Assembly (NCBI GenBank): GCA_002733705.1
Contig: NVWP01000005.1
Span: forward strand, 1 to 64,000
Length of the DNA: 64,000 nucleotides
Reading direction: 5' to 3'
Source: Henriciella sp.
Lineage (GTDB): Bacteria; Pseudomonadota; Alphaproteobacteria; Caulobacterales; Hyphomonadaceae
Below the pieces are notes generated by a model, which worked only from the letters and a program-made list of their open reading frames with translations, was not told where the DNA came from and searched no databases. The translations under genes and the position numbers were made by a program. Below, in pieces: positions 39,196 to 46,283 of the stretch. The first letter of the stretch is position 1. The number at the start of each line of letters is the position of its first letter.

Positions 39196-39958
39196 CCTTG
39201 CCTTCGGCGGGGCGTTCCGCCTCATCGCTGTCGCGAAGATGTTTCATCGTATAGGGCACGTTCGCGGCGCCGAAGGCGATGGTGATGACCCATGTGCCGA
39301 GCTTCCACCAGGTTGCCCAGGCATCCTCGAAATTATGCGCGCCAAAGGTGATGCCGAGGAAGTCGTACTGGCCGGCCGGGGCCCAGAGAATGCCCGCGAT
39401 ATAGAGCGGATCCTCCAGCGGCGGCACGAAATAGCGCCAGATGAACTCATTCGCCGCGGCCATGACGACGAAATAGCCGCCCCAGCGTATGGCAAGCTGG
39501 GTCCAGGCATGGTCAGGCAGGTCGAAGACCGACTTGAACATCACCTTCCAGATATTGGTACCGAAGGCCAGAGAGCCGAAAATGAAGGCCGCCAGAACCA
39601 GCTGCTGGATGGTCGGCTTGGCATAGATGAAGCCCTTGTCCTGCAGGACGATGCCGATAATGCCGAAGGCGCCTACGATCCCGGCGCTGAGCAGGGTGAA
39701 GAGCGGGACACGCCCGCCTGAGAAAAGGCGGTAACAGATGAAGCCCACCGTCATGATGATCAGTACGCCGGTCGCCCAGTAGAGGGCGGTCTCGGGGTTC
39801 ACCGCCAGCTCCAGCCCGCCAATCGTCGTGCTGATATCGATGTCCGCCAGACGGATCAGATTGTAGACGGCGACGAAGGAAATGACCGGCAGGAGTTCGC
39901 CCCAGATCTGGTTCGCCTTGCCGGCTGCCTTGTCGAGGTCGCTTTGTTGTTCACTCAT
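39185..39958 (-). CDS. yciB: inner-membrane septation protein A family (YciB/IspZ)
   Basis: A 257-residue membrane protein with six or seven helices. The family hallmarks KPTIQQLVLAAFIFGSLAFG and WTQLAIRWGGYFVVMAAANEFIWR are present. YciB/IspZ proteins have been linked to cell division and envelope synthesis. It overlaps the end of the NUDIX gene by 11 bases, convergent. Confidence 0.9.
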   Translation of the reverse strand: MSEQQSDLDKAAGKANQIWGELLPVISFVAVYNLIRLADIDISTTIGGLELAVNPETALYWATGVLIIMTVGFICYRLFSGGRVPLFTLLSAGIVGAFGIIGIVLQDKGFIYAKPTIQQLVLAAFIFGSLAFGTNIWKVMFKSVFDLPDHAWTQLAIRWGGYFVVMAAANEFIWRYFVPPLEDPLYIAGILWAPAGQYDFLGITFGAHNFEDAWATWWKLGTWVITIAFGAANVPYTMKHLRDSDEAERPAEGKASA

Positions 39959-39966
39959 GCTGTCTC

Positions 39967-41427
39967 TTACGTCTCGTGTGCGCTGTCAGATTTCGAAAGC
40001 CTGTCTTGCACGAATGATCTGGCACCGCCAGCGTCGAGGAGTAGCGCAGCGGCTGCATAGACTACAGCGCCTGCCGCCGCCTTGCAGATGAGCTCTGCCC
40101 AGCTGCCAAATTCCGGAATGAAGGCGGTCGCAGGCCACATGGCGAGCGCGGCGAGACCGATCTTGAGGGCAGGCCAGACGGGGAAAGGAAACGCGATGTA
40201 GCGCCGGCCGCGCAGGGCGATGATCAGAATGCCAAGCGCATAGCTTACAATTGTGGCGATGACCGCGCCAATAATGCCGAGCGAGGGAATAAGGAGCAGG
40301 TTGGCGGCGATATTTACCCCGGCCGGGATGAGCATCAGGATGGCCTGTTCCCCGGTCTTCTGGGCAAGCTGGAAGACCTCTGAATAATAGTGCATCAAGA
40401 GCCCGTTCATCAGGCCGGCAAAGGCGATCCAGGGGATGATCCGGGTGGCGCCTTCGCGCACATCCTCACCGATCAGCGCTTCGGCGAGCGGTTCTGCGAC
40501 AAGGGCAAGACCCGTCACGGCCGGAACGCCGATGAAGAGAATGGTCGAGACAAGGCTGCGCGCCTGCGCGCTCGCGGCCTCCGGGCCGTCTTCCTCAAAG
40601 GCGGCGAGGACAAGCGGCGCGCCCGCCATGGCGGCCCAGGCGCAGAGGAGAAGGATTGTCTTGTCGGCCACGCCATAACCGGCGGCATAGGCCCCCACCG
40701 CCGCCTCGCCAAGAAACAGCGAGATCAGAAAGCGGTCGGCGACCGAGAGCAGGATGTCGAGAGAGAGCGCGGCGGCGATGGGCAGGCCATAGGCGTAATA
40801 GGCGCGGATGCGCTCTGGAGACGCGGTTCCTCCTCTGGCCGCGCGCATCAGCCAGCTGAGCTGCGGAATGGCGACGATAAGAGCGGCGAGCGTCAGACCG
40901 GCAAAGGGGGCGGCGGCACCAAGACCGGTCAGCCAGGCGATCACGGCGCCGAGGCCAAAGCCTGCCAGAAGCCTGAAGGAAAAGACCAGCACATAGCGCG
41001 GTACCTGCTGGCTGGCGCGGTGGGCCTCAAGCGTCGCCTGTATCAGTGTGTTCAGCGGCAGGAGCACAGCGACCCAGGGCAGGATGCCGAGATAGCTGGG
41101 CAGCTGGGAGACAGCGAGCGCCAGGATGATCATCGCGACTGCGGCCAGTACAAGCGAGCGCAGCAGGACAGCCTGCACGGTGGCGAAATGGTCGCTGAGT
41201 GCCTGTTGGCCCCGCGTGCGGGCCTGGCCGGTATAGCGGTAGGCGGCAGCCTCGCCCGGCGAAAGGGTGAGCGTATGGATGAGCGCCATGACCGACAGCA
41301 TCAGCGCGTAGCGGCCATATTCTTCAGCGCCCAGAAGCCGGGTGAACACATAGACGGCCCCGAAGGAGGCAAGCGCGCTCGCAATATTGGCGGGCAGATA
41401 GCCGGCAAGGTGGCGGGTCAGTTTCAT
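39967..41427 (-). CDS. polysaccharide flippase (MATE/Wzx-like)
   Basis: A 486-residue membrane protein with about 14 helices. The start LAGYLPANIASALASFGAVY and TRLLGAEEYGRYALMLSVMA match the oligosaccharide flippase/RfbX group, which moves lipid-linked glycans across the inner membrane. No glycosyltransferase genes are next to it here, so the substrate is open. It is 8 bases upstream of yciB on the same strand. Confidence 0.88.
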   Translation of the reverse strand: MKLTRHLAGYLPANIASALASFGAVYVFTRLLGAEEYGRYALMLSVMALIHTLTLSPGEAAAYRYTGQARTRGQQALSDHFATVQAVLLRSLVLAAVAMIILALAVSQLPSYLGILPWVAVLLPLNTLIQATLEAHRASQQVPRYVLVFSFRLLAGFGLGAVIAWLTGLGAAAPFAGLTLAALIVAIPQLSWLMRAARGGTASPERIRAYYAYGLPIAAALSLDILLSVADRFLISLFLGEAAVGAYAAGYGVADKTILLLCAWAAMAGAPLVLAAFEEDGPEAASAQARSLVSTILFIGVPAVTGLALVAEPLAEALIGEDVREGATRIIPWIAFAGLMNGLLMHYYSEVFQLAQKTGEQAILMLIPAGVNIAANLLLIPSLGIIGAVIATIVSYALGILIIALRGRRYIAFPFPVWPALKIGLAALAMWPATAFIPEFGSWAELICKAAAGAVVYAAAALLLDAGGARSFVQDRLSKSDSAHET

Positions 41428-41462
41428 CGCGCCTCGCCTAGCAGCAAGGTGCGAAGACAGGA

Positions 41463-42341
41463 TTAAAAATTGACCTCGAGCAGAAGCAGGCCGCCGGCCA
41501 GGATAAGGGCGGCGAGGACGCGCCGGGCGCCGAACCCCTCTTTCAGGAAAAGCGCGCCCAGTATGGCCCCAAAGACGACAGAGGTTTCACGCAGCGCGGT
41601 CACTGTCGCCGCTTCGGTCATCGAGAAGGCGAGCAACGCTGCGCCATAGGAGATCACCGACGAGACACCGCCGACAATGCCGCCTGTGAGCTGCGGCCTC
41701 AATCGCCGGAAGAGCTGGCCGCGCCGCGTCCAGACCGCAACCGCTGTGGTACCGAGCCAGTCGAGCAGGAAGAGCCACACTATGAAGCTGAAGCGGTTCT
41801 CGGCAAGGCGCACACCATAGGCGTCCGTCACAGAATAAAGGCCGATGCCGACAGCGGTGAGACCGGCCCAGAAGAGCGCCGTCTGATCGAGGGTTTTCTG
41901 CTCAAGACTGCGTCCGGTGGGCAGGGCGAAGATGACAAGGGCGAGCGTCGCCAGGCCAAGACCGGCCCAGCCGAGAAGGCCCGGCATTTCATCCAGAACA
42001 AAGACCGCGATGATGGCTGTCATGAGCGGTGCGAGCCCGCGCATCACCGGAAAGACGAGGGAGAGATCACCCCGGTGAAGGGCCCGGATCATGAAGAACT
42101 GGTAGACCCAGTGCGCAGTGATGGCAGCAGCAATGGCTGGCCAGAGCGCGGCTTCTGGAAAGGGCACGAAGAAAGCGAACGGCAGGACACATAGCGCCGA
42201 GGTGATCGACAGGACCATGCGCGCGCTCAGCACATCGCCGCCGCGCTTCACCGCGAAATTGGCGAGGGCGACCGTAACCGCCGAGAGAAGGCAGAGAAGA
42301 AGGGGGGCGAGACTTGCGGGCATGGTGAGCAAGCCTGTCAT
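41463..42341 (-). CDS. EamA/DMT-family transporter
   Basis: A 292-residue membrane protein with ten helices in two EamA halves (LVFPVMRGLAPLMTAIIAVF, then AATVTALRETSVVFGAILGA). The drug/metabolite transporter superfamily exports small metabolites; the substrate is unknown. The start could also be the ATG six codons later; neither has a strong ribosome site. Confidence 0.88.
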   Translation of the reverse strand: MTGLLTMPASLAPLLLCLLSAVTVALANFAVKRGGDVLSARMVLSITSALCVLPFAFFVPFPEAALWPAIAAAITAHWVYQFFMIRALHRGDLSLVFPVMRGLAPLMTAIIAVFVLDEMPGLLGWAGLGLATLALVIFALPTGRSLEQKTLDQTALFWAGLTAVGIGLYSVTDAYGVRLAENRFSFIVWLFLLDWLGTTAVAVWTRRGQLFRRLRPQLTGGIVGGVSSVISYGAALLAFSMTEAATVTALRETSVVFGAILGALFLKEGFGARRVLAALILAGGLLLLEVNF

Positions 42342-42394
42342 CGCGCGCCGCGTCCAAAGTCAAGCGGCGTGGCGTAGCCGGTATCAGGCGAAAG

Positions 42395-42567
42395 AGGTGC
42401 ACAAGGACCGCAGACGCCGTCTCGGCGCTCGTGTCCCGTCGACCTAGTAACTAGGTGGGTGCCGGTTAGGATAGGCCACGGCCAGTCCCAGCGCCAGCTC
42501 CCTTGACGGAACGTAAGGTCGGCGGACAGCTGGCTTCCTCGAACGCCGCAGCCCTTGTGCGTCTCCA
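42395..42567 (-). ncRNA. ssrS: probable 6S RNA
   Basis: The interval between two divergent genes folds on the minus strand as one long RNA. The 5' arm GCACAAGGGCTGCGG (ends near 42560) pairs with the 3' arm TCTGCGGTCCTTGTGC (42399-42413) over about 15 base pairs with a few G-U pairs. Inside are segments I associate with alphaproteobacterial 6S RNA: GCGTTCGAGG, GGGACTGGCCGTGG, GCACCCACCTAGTTACTAGG and TCGACGGGACACGAG. Length (~170) and a central open region fit. 6S RNA sequesters the housekeeping RNA polymerase in stationary phase. Ends are approximate; identity rests on pattern memory and base pairing. Confidence 0.7.
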
Positions 42568-42753
42568 TCAGATAATGTGCCGGAGGGGGTTTGAACAGGG
42601 GCAATGCATGCGCGCACGCCAGAGACGCTCCATGACCCGTATGTCATGAAAAATCATTATATTACAAAGCGTATATCTGAGGGGTGCACGGGTTGAAGCC
42701 CTGCTCCCGATCTGTTTGGGTCACGGTCGGACCAAGAAGAAAGGAGGCCAATC
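42568..42753. other. intergenic leader upstream of the DUF4168 gene
   Basis: About 185 bases holding an AT-rich patch (TCATGAAAAATCATTATATTACA at 42645-42668, written here in parts) that is the only promoter-like DNA in reach, serving either the 6S RNA or the gene at 42754. AAAGGAGG at 42740-42747 is the ribosome site of that gene. Confidence 0.45.
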
Positions 42754-43146
42754 ATGGCTCTCAAGACGTTCCGGACCACAGCGACCGCCGCCATTGCCGC
42801 GGCAACTCTCTTTGCAGGCGGCGCAGCCGTCGCGCAGCAATCGGTGCCGCAGGAGGCGCAGCCACAGCAGGCCCAGCCGCAGATCGAGCCGGTGACCGAT
42901 GCAGAAATAAGCCAGTTCGTGGCCGCCAATGAAGCGGTCAGCGAAATCGCCGCAGAAGTCACCCCGCAGCTGAAGGCGGCCAGTGACGAGGCCGCGGCCA
43001 AGGAGCTCCAGGCCGATGCCCAGGAGCAGATGATTGCCGCCATCAATGAAGAAGGCCTGTCGGCCGATCGCTTCACACAGATTGCACAGATGGCCCAGAT
43101 GGACGCAGAGCTTGCAACCAAGCTTCGCGCCGAAATGAACAGCTAG
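42754..43146 (+). CDS. DUF4168 periplasmic protein
   Basis: A 130-residue protein with a signal peptide (cleavage after AAVAQQ region, about residue 27). A Gln/Pro-rich linker leads to a helical domain starting PVTDAEISQFVAANEAVSEI and ending LRAEMNS, which fits DUF4168. Function unknown; the family is found in envelopes of proteobacteria and cyanobacteria. A strong ribosome site (AAGGAGG) and a strong terminator follow, suggesting a monocistronic, well-expressed gene. Confidence 0.82.
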   Translation: MALKTFRTTATAAIAAATLFAGGAAVAQQSVPQEAQPQQAQPQIEPVTDAEISQFVAANEAVSEIAAEVTPQLKAASDEAAAKELQADAQEQMIAAINEEGLSADRFTQIAQMAQMDAELATKLRAEMNS

Positions 43147-43178
43147 GGCAGAAAGCCCCAGCCAGTTTCAGCACTTGT

Positions 43179-43214
43179 AAAGCCCCGCCTTCCCCTCGGC
43201 GGGGCTTTCTTTTT
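43179..43214 (+). terminator. intrinsic terminator after the DUF4168 gene
   Basis: AAAGCCCCGCC and GGCGGGGCTTT form an 11-bp GC-rich stem around TTCCCCTC, followed by CTTTTTG. It is a textbook rho-independent terminator for the gene ending at 43146. Confidence 0.92.
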
Positions 43215-43317
43215 GTCCAATCCCCGGACTTCACAGACTATATTGAGATATCGCTTGTCATGACGCAGCGCCGGTGGGAGTCTTTGGACCATCTCCATTG
43301 GCAGTGAGGAATTGAAG

Positions 43318-43845
43318 ATGAGATATCTGCTGATCGCCAGCCTGCTTGTTCTGTCGGCCTGTGGCGGCAAGGATGGCGAGCCGCCCGAAGCGCCGGATGC
43401 GGGGGAAAGTGCAGGCGCAGAGACGGGAAATGAAGTGCCGCCAGAGCAGCAAAAGCTGCCGGAAATCGTCTCCCCGCTGGCGGATGCAGAGCCGCTGACG
43501 CCCGGCACCTATTGCTATTTCCGCGATGATGAGAACGTCACCGAAGGCCTTGAGGTCAATGTCATGGATGACGGCCGTGTGAGCGGGGATAATTTCGGCA
43601 CCATCCACCAGGAAGCGGCCGGTTATTATGCCGCCTTCAGCACGACGCTGAGCAATGGATCGCTGGGCGACAGCGCGGCGGTGACGTTCGATACAGAAAC
43701 GAATGTCGATGGCGACAGCCAGCGCAGCAGCGCGATCTGGTATCTCAGTGAGAGCGGCGCCGTCCCGGACGGGCTGGACATGATGCTGGAGCCCGCGCCC
43801 TGTGAGGGGCTGGAAGAGCGCGTTCAGGAGGCCGGCGAGCGCTAG
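43318..43845 (+). CDS. hypothetical lipoprotein
   Basis: A 175-residue protein with a lipoprotein signal (MRYLLIASLLVLSACGGKDG, Cys at 15). A low-complexity Glu/Pro/Gly linker precedes a domain of ~110 residues (from PLTPGTYCYFRDDENVTEGL) that I cannot assign. GAGG lies nine bases before the ATG. A terminator follows. Anchoring in the outer or inner membrane is expected. Confidence 0.75.
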   Translation: MRYLLIASLLVLSACGGKDGEPPEAPDAGESAGAETGNEVPPEQQKLPEIVSPLADAEPLTPGTYCYFRDDENVTEGLEVNVMDDGRVSGDNFGTIHQEAAGYYAAFSTTLSNGSLGDSAAVTFDTETNVDGDSQRSSAIWYLSESGAVPDGLDMMLEPAPCEGLEERVQEAGER

Positions 43846-43871
43846 GGTGCAGCCTGCCAGTCAGACAGAAA

Positions 43872-43907
43872 AAAGCCCCGGCTTTTCAAGGGCCGGGGCT
43901 TTGATTT
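43872..43907 (+). terminator. intrinsic terminator between the lipoprotein gene and rcnB-like gene
   Basis: AAAGCCCCGGC and GCCGGGGCTTT form an 11-bp stem with loop TTTTCAAGG, preceded by A-run and followed by TGATTTG. It can serve the lipoprotein gene on the plus strand and, with the A-run read as U-run, the convergent gene on the minus strand. Confidence 0.88.
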
Positions 43908-43925
43908 GAGGTGGGCAGACGGCCT

Positions 43926-44312
43926 CTACTGCAGAAGCTGCGTCACGAGCTGGGTCGCCAGCTGGACCATGACGATGTCGCCGTCCACTTCGGCATAATA
44001 ATAGCCGTCACGCGGGGCCGAGAGACCATAGCGGTCATAGTCGCGGATCACGCGGTAGTCGTCATAGGTGCGGCCATTATAGCGGATCGCGTCGCGCTGT
44101 CCGTCTTCATAGCCTTCGCGGTAGGCGCGCTGCTCGTCGCGGCGGTCATCGAAGCGGTCGCGGTCGCGATAATCGGCACGGTCAGGTGAGCACCAGCCTT
44201 TCTTGGCATGGCCCGGCGGGCAATGCGACGGGTCGGCGAAGGCGGGGGCTGCCGTTGCGGCGAAAGCGGTCGCAACAGCGGCGAATGCACTGTTTCGCAT
44301 AAGGTTTTTCAT
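43926..44312 (-). CDS. RcnB-like periplasmic protein
   Basis: A 128-residue protein with a signal peptide ending AAPAFA. The middle is rich in Arg/Asp/Tyr, and the C-terminus (YRVIRDYDRYGLSAPRDGYYY, then DIVMVQLATQLV) fits the RcnB domain. RcnB helps tune nickel/cobalt efflux in E. coli, but most homologues in alphaproteobacteria are uncharacterised, so a metal role is only a guess. Confidence 0.78.
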   Translation of the reverse strand: MKNLMRNSAFAAVATAFAATAAPAFADPSHCPPGHAKKGWCSPDRADYRDRDRFDDRRDEQRAYREGYEDGQRDAIRYNGRTYDDYRVIRDYDRYGLSAPRDGYYYAEVDGDIVMVQLATQLVTQLLQ

Positions 44313-44408
44313 TGTTCTTCTGGTCCTTTCAATGCGGTCTTACGCATCTGAAACGGACATTCGGGAAAACCGGTTCCGGCAAGGCTCATTAACTTCGGTT
44401 AAGCCAGC

Positions 44409-44861
44409 CTATTTGGCGAAGAGGCGGGACATGTCGGCGAAGGCCTTGATTTCGATGGCGTTGCCGGAGGGGTCGGTAAAGAACATGGTCGCCTGCTCAC
44501 CCGGCTGCCCCTTGAAGCGGATATAGGGCTCGATCACGAAATCTACTTTGCCTTCAAGGTGTTGGGCGAGCGCTTCCCAGCTCTCCATATCCAGGACAAG
44601 GCCGAAATGGCGAACCGGAACCCCCTTGCCGTCCACCTTGTTCGTCGGGCCCCCGCTTCGCGATGGGCCGGGCTCAGGGCTGCTTGTCTGGCCCCCGCCA
44701 CAAAGCTCTGGCGCGAGGTGCGCGACGATCTGGTGGCCATGGAAGTCGAAATCGACCCAGTCCGGGCTGGAGCGGCCTTCCGGGCAGCCCAGAAGCTCTC
44801 CGTAAAAGCTGCGTGCGGCGGAAAGGTCGTGAACGGGGAAGGCAAGATGAAAGGGGGGCAT
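44409..44861 (-). CDS. VOC-family (glyoxalase-like) protein with an in-frame repeat insertion
   Basis: A 150-residue protein from the ATG at 44861 (MPPFHLAFPVHDLSAARSFY). Paired βαβββ modules and likely metal ligands are visible: His5, His86 in VPVRHFGLVLD, Glu in NAIEIKAF near the C-terminus. Between residues ~55 and 72 sits an unusual GGQTSSPEPGPSRSGGP stretch. Its DNA (44651-44683) is a near copy (31/33) of an intergenic repeat at 29084-29116. Close homologues would go directly from the HLAPE-type strand to NKVDGKGVPV. The enzyme's substrate is unknown. Confidence 0.85.
   Translation of the reverse strand: MPPFHLAFPVHDLSAARSFYGELLGCPEGRSSPDWVDFDFHGHQIVAHLAPELCGGGQTSSPEPGPSRSGGPTNKVDGKGVPVRHFGLVLDMESWEALAQHLEGKVDFVIEPYIRFKGQPGEQATMFFTDPSGNAIEIKAFADMSRLFAK
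44651..44683 (-). repeat. 33-base dispersed repeat, copy inside a coding sequence
   Basis: Reverse complement of the element at 29084-29116 with two mismatches. It lies in frame within the VOC gene and encodes part of a Pro/Ser/Gly-rich loop. Confidence 0.8.
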
Positions 44862-45064
44862 GGGGGCGAACGTCGCTTGGAAGCTGGCCCCCGTCAATCT
44901 CGATTTTCCGGTCGGACAGTGCCGCGGAAACTCGCCCGTTTCGACGGTGCACCCATGGTGCATGGACGGTGTTTCTGGGCGGTGTTTTCGCGGTGCTGCG
45001 AAAAATCTGGTGGATCTCCACAGAAAATCAGGCTGGCCCAGCCCGCAATCGGGAGTGGGGGAGG
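44862..45064. other. intergenic stretch with a dispersed repeat
   Basis: About 200 bases with no gene. It contains copy 2 of the 32-base element (44945-44976) also found upstream of nuoA, and nothing else I can name. Confidence 0.5.
44945..44976 (+). repeat. 32-base dispersed repeat, copy 2
   Basis: CGGTGCACCCATGGTGCATG, then GACGGTGTTTCT. It matches the minus strand of 28367-28398 at about 27 positions. It contains the short palindrome GCACCCATGGTGC. Confidence 0.55.
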
Positions 45065-45421
45065 TCAGCCCGTTCGGCGTTTGGAGATTGCATCTCTGAC
45101 CAGGCCAATGATGTGGTCTGCGCTCATCGCTGTCTTAGCCGGAACTCGCAGGACCTGCCAACCGGCCGTGCGGAGTTTGGCGTCGCGCTCGGCATCGTTC
45201 TGGCGGACCGCTTCAAGGTCATGAATCGCGCCATCGATCTCGATCACCAGCCTTAGAGACCGGATCGCGAAATCCACCGTCAGCCCTTCAATCGCGACTT
45301 GCCGTCTTACGGCGTAGCCCTCTGCACGCAGCTGACGAAGCGTCTCCCATGCTTTCTGTTCTGGCGTGTTGGCTTGCTGGCGCAAGCTGCGGGCCCGGCG
45401 CGCTGAGGGGTATTCGCTCAT
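45065..45421 (-). CDS. DUF559 endonuclease-like protein
   Basis: A 118-residue protein from the ATG at 45421 (MSEYPSARRARSLRQQANTP). It has the DUF559 layout: RQQANTPEQKAWETLRQLRA, then YAVRRQVAIEGLTVDFAIRS, LVIEIDGAIHDLEAVRQNDA and LRVPAKTAM. This is the restriction-endonuclease-like fold related to Vsr, with a D...E-D pattern (VDFAI, VIEIDG). Many genomes carry several such genes; function is unproven. It marks the last high-GC gene before the island. Confidence 0.85.
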   Translation of the reverse strand: MSEYPSARRARSLRQQANTPEQKAWETLRQLRAEGYAVRRQVAIEGLTVDFAIRSLRLVIEIDGAIHDLEAVRQNDAERDAKLRTAGWQVLRVPAKTAMSADHIIGLVRDAISKRRTG

Positions 45422-45790
45422 GTCGTGACTATCGTTTCGGTTGAGACATGGCGCAAGCGGTTCGTCTATCGCCCCCTTCTCCCGGCAGCGGGAGAAGGTG
45501 CGGAGGGAGAAGCATCGCACTGCGATGCGCCGGAGCACGGGATGAGGGCTGCTGAGGAGTGAGTTTTGATGCTGAGCTCGAGTTAGTCCGAGACGTGGGA
45601 GCCCTCACCCCTGACCCCTCTCCCGCATCCGGGAGGGGGTATAGTGATGTCGCTCCAAAATACGTCTGGATGCCTTGCCTATTTAGTCAGCAAACTCGGA
45701 TTCCCGCTAAAAGAGTACGAAACATGCTGAGCCGCTTTGAAGTGATGAAGCTTAAAACAGAGCAAGAGCTTCCAGCTAATTTCAACACTA
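45422..45790. repeat. repeat-rich intergenic stretch at the left edge of the island
   Basis: About 370 bases without a gene. The first ~230 are host-type dispersed repeats: CTTCTCCCGGCAGCGGGAGA palindrome near 45477, GCATCGCACTGCGATGC near 45511 and CCTCTCCCGCATCCGGGAGG near 45617. After ~45652 composition drops to low GC. A hairpin CCAGCTAAT/ATTAGCTGG (45772-45798) overlaps the stop codon of the NUDIX gene. Confidence 0.7.
45617..45651 (+). repeat. left copy of a 35-base inverted repeat flanking the island
   Basis: CCTCTCCCGCATCCGGGAGG, then GGGTATAGTGATGTC. The minus strand at 60315-60349 matches at 32 of 35 positions. It lies exactly where the low-GC island begins. Confidence 0.8.
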
Positions 45791-46210
45791 TTAGCTGGGG
45801 CTGCCTCGGACAGCGAGTTCCACAATTTCGGAGTGATCAAACGCGATATCCGGCAACTCACTTAGAGGATGCCATCGGGCATCGATAGCATCATCCATTC
45901 CCACGACCTCCTGTTTCTTTCTAAGTCTCGATTGGAAGGCTATTGATACTAAATGTCCTCTCGGATCTCGGCAAGGATTGCTGAATACACCAATCAATTT
46001 CAAGCTATCCTGGGCGATATCTAGCGACGTTTCTTCAAACAGCTCTCTGACAGCCGCCGCCTCTGCGGTTTCGCCTACCTCCATAAGCCCGCCCGGCAAC
46101 GCCCAGTATCCCTCAAAAGGATCCTTTTTTCTTTTAATCAGCAGTAATTCTTCGTTTGCGATTACAACACAATCGACAGTTAAAACTGGGCGTTTGTCTG
46201 ACATACGCAT
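45791..46210 (-). CDS. NUDIX hydrolase
   Basis: A 139-residue hydrolase from an ATG at 46210 (MRMSDKRPVLTVDCVVIANE), though an ATG two codons later or one further upstream is possible. The Nudix box is complete: GGLMEVGETAEAAAVRELFE, then ETSLDI. The RPVLTVDCVVIANEELLLIKRK start resembles ADP-ribose or 8-oxo-dGTP-type pyrophosphatases. Lower GC than the core genes. It is divergent from the permease gene and first gene inside the island. Confidence 0.87.
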   Translation of the reverse strand: MRMSDKRPVLTVDCVVIANEELLLIKRKKDPFEGYWALPGGLMEVGETAEAAAVRELFEETSLDIAQDSLKLIGVFSNPCRDPRGHLVSIAFQSRLRKKQEVVGMDDAIDARWHPLSELPDIAFDHSEIVELAVRGSPS

Positions 46211-46283
46211 TATTTCCTGTTTGGTCTTGGCAAACCGCAGCTTCATCGTCTAGCGTTAAGATTGCTTTCTCGGGGAGGGTTTT

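Noticed and set aside
45477..45530. Short GC-rich palindromes near the DUF559 gene as a CRISPR or terminator
   Set aside because: They are unlike each other, have no regular spacing and resemble common intergenic palindromic repeats.
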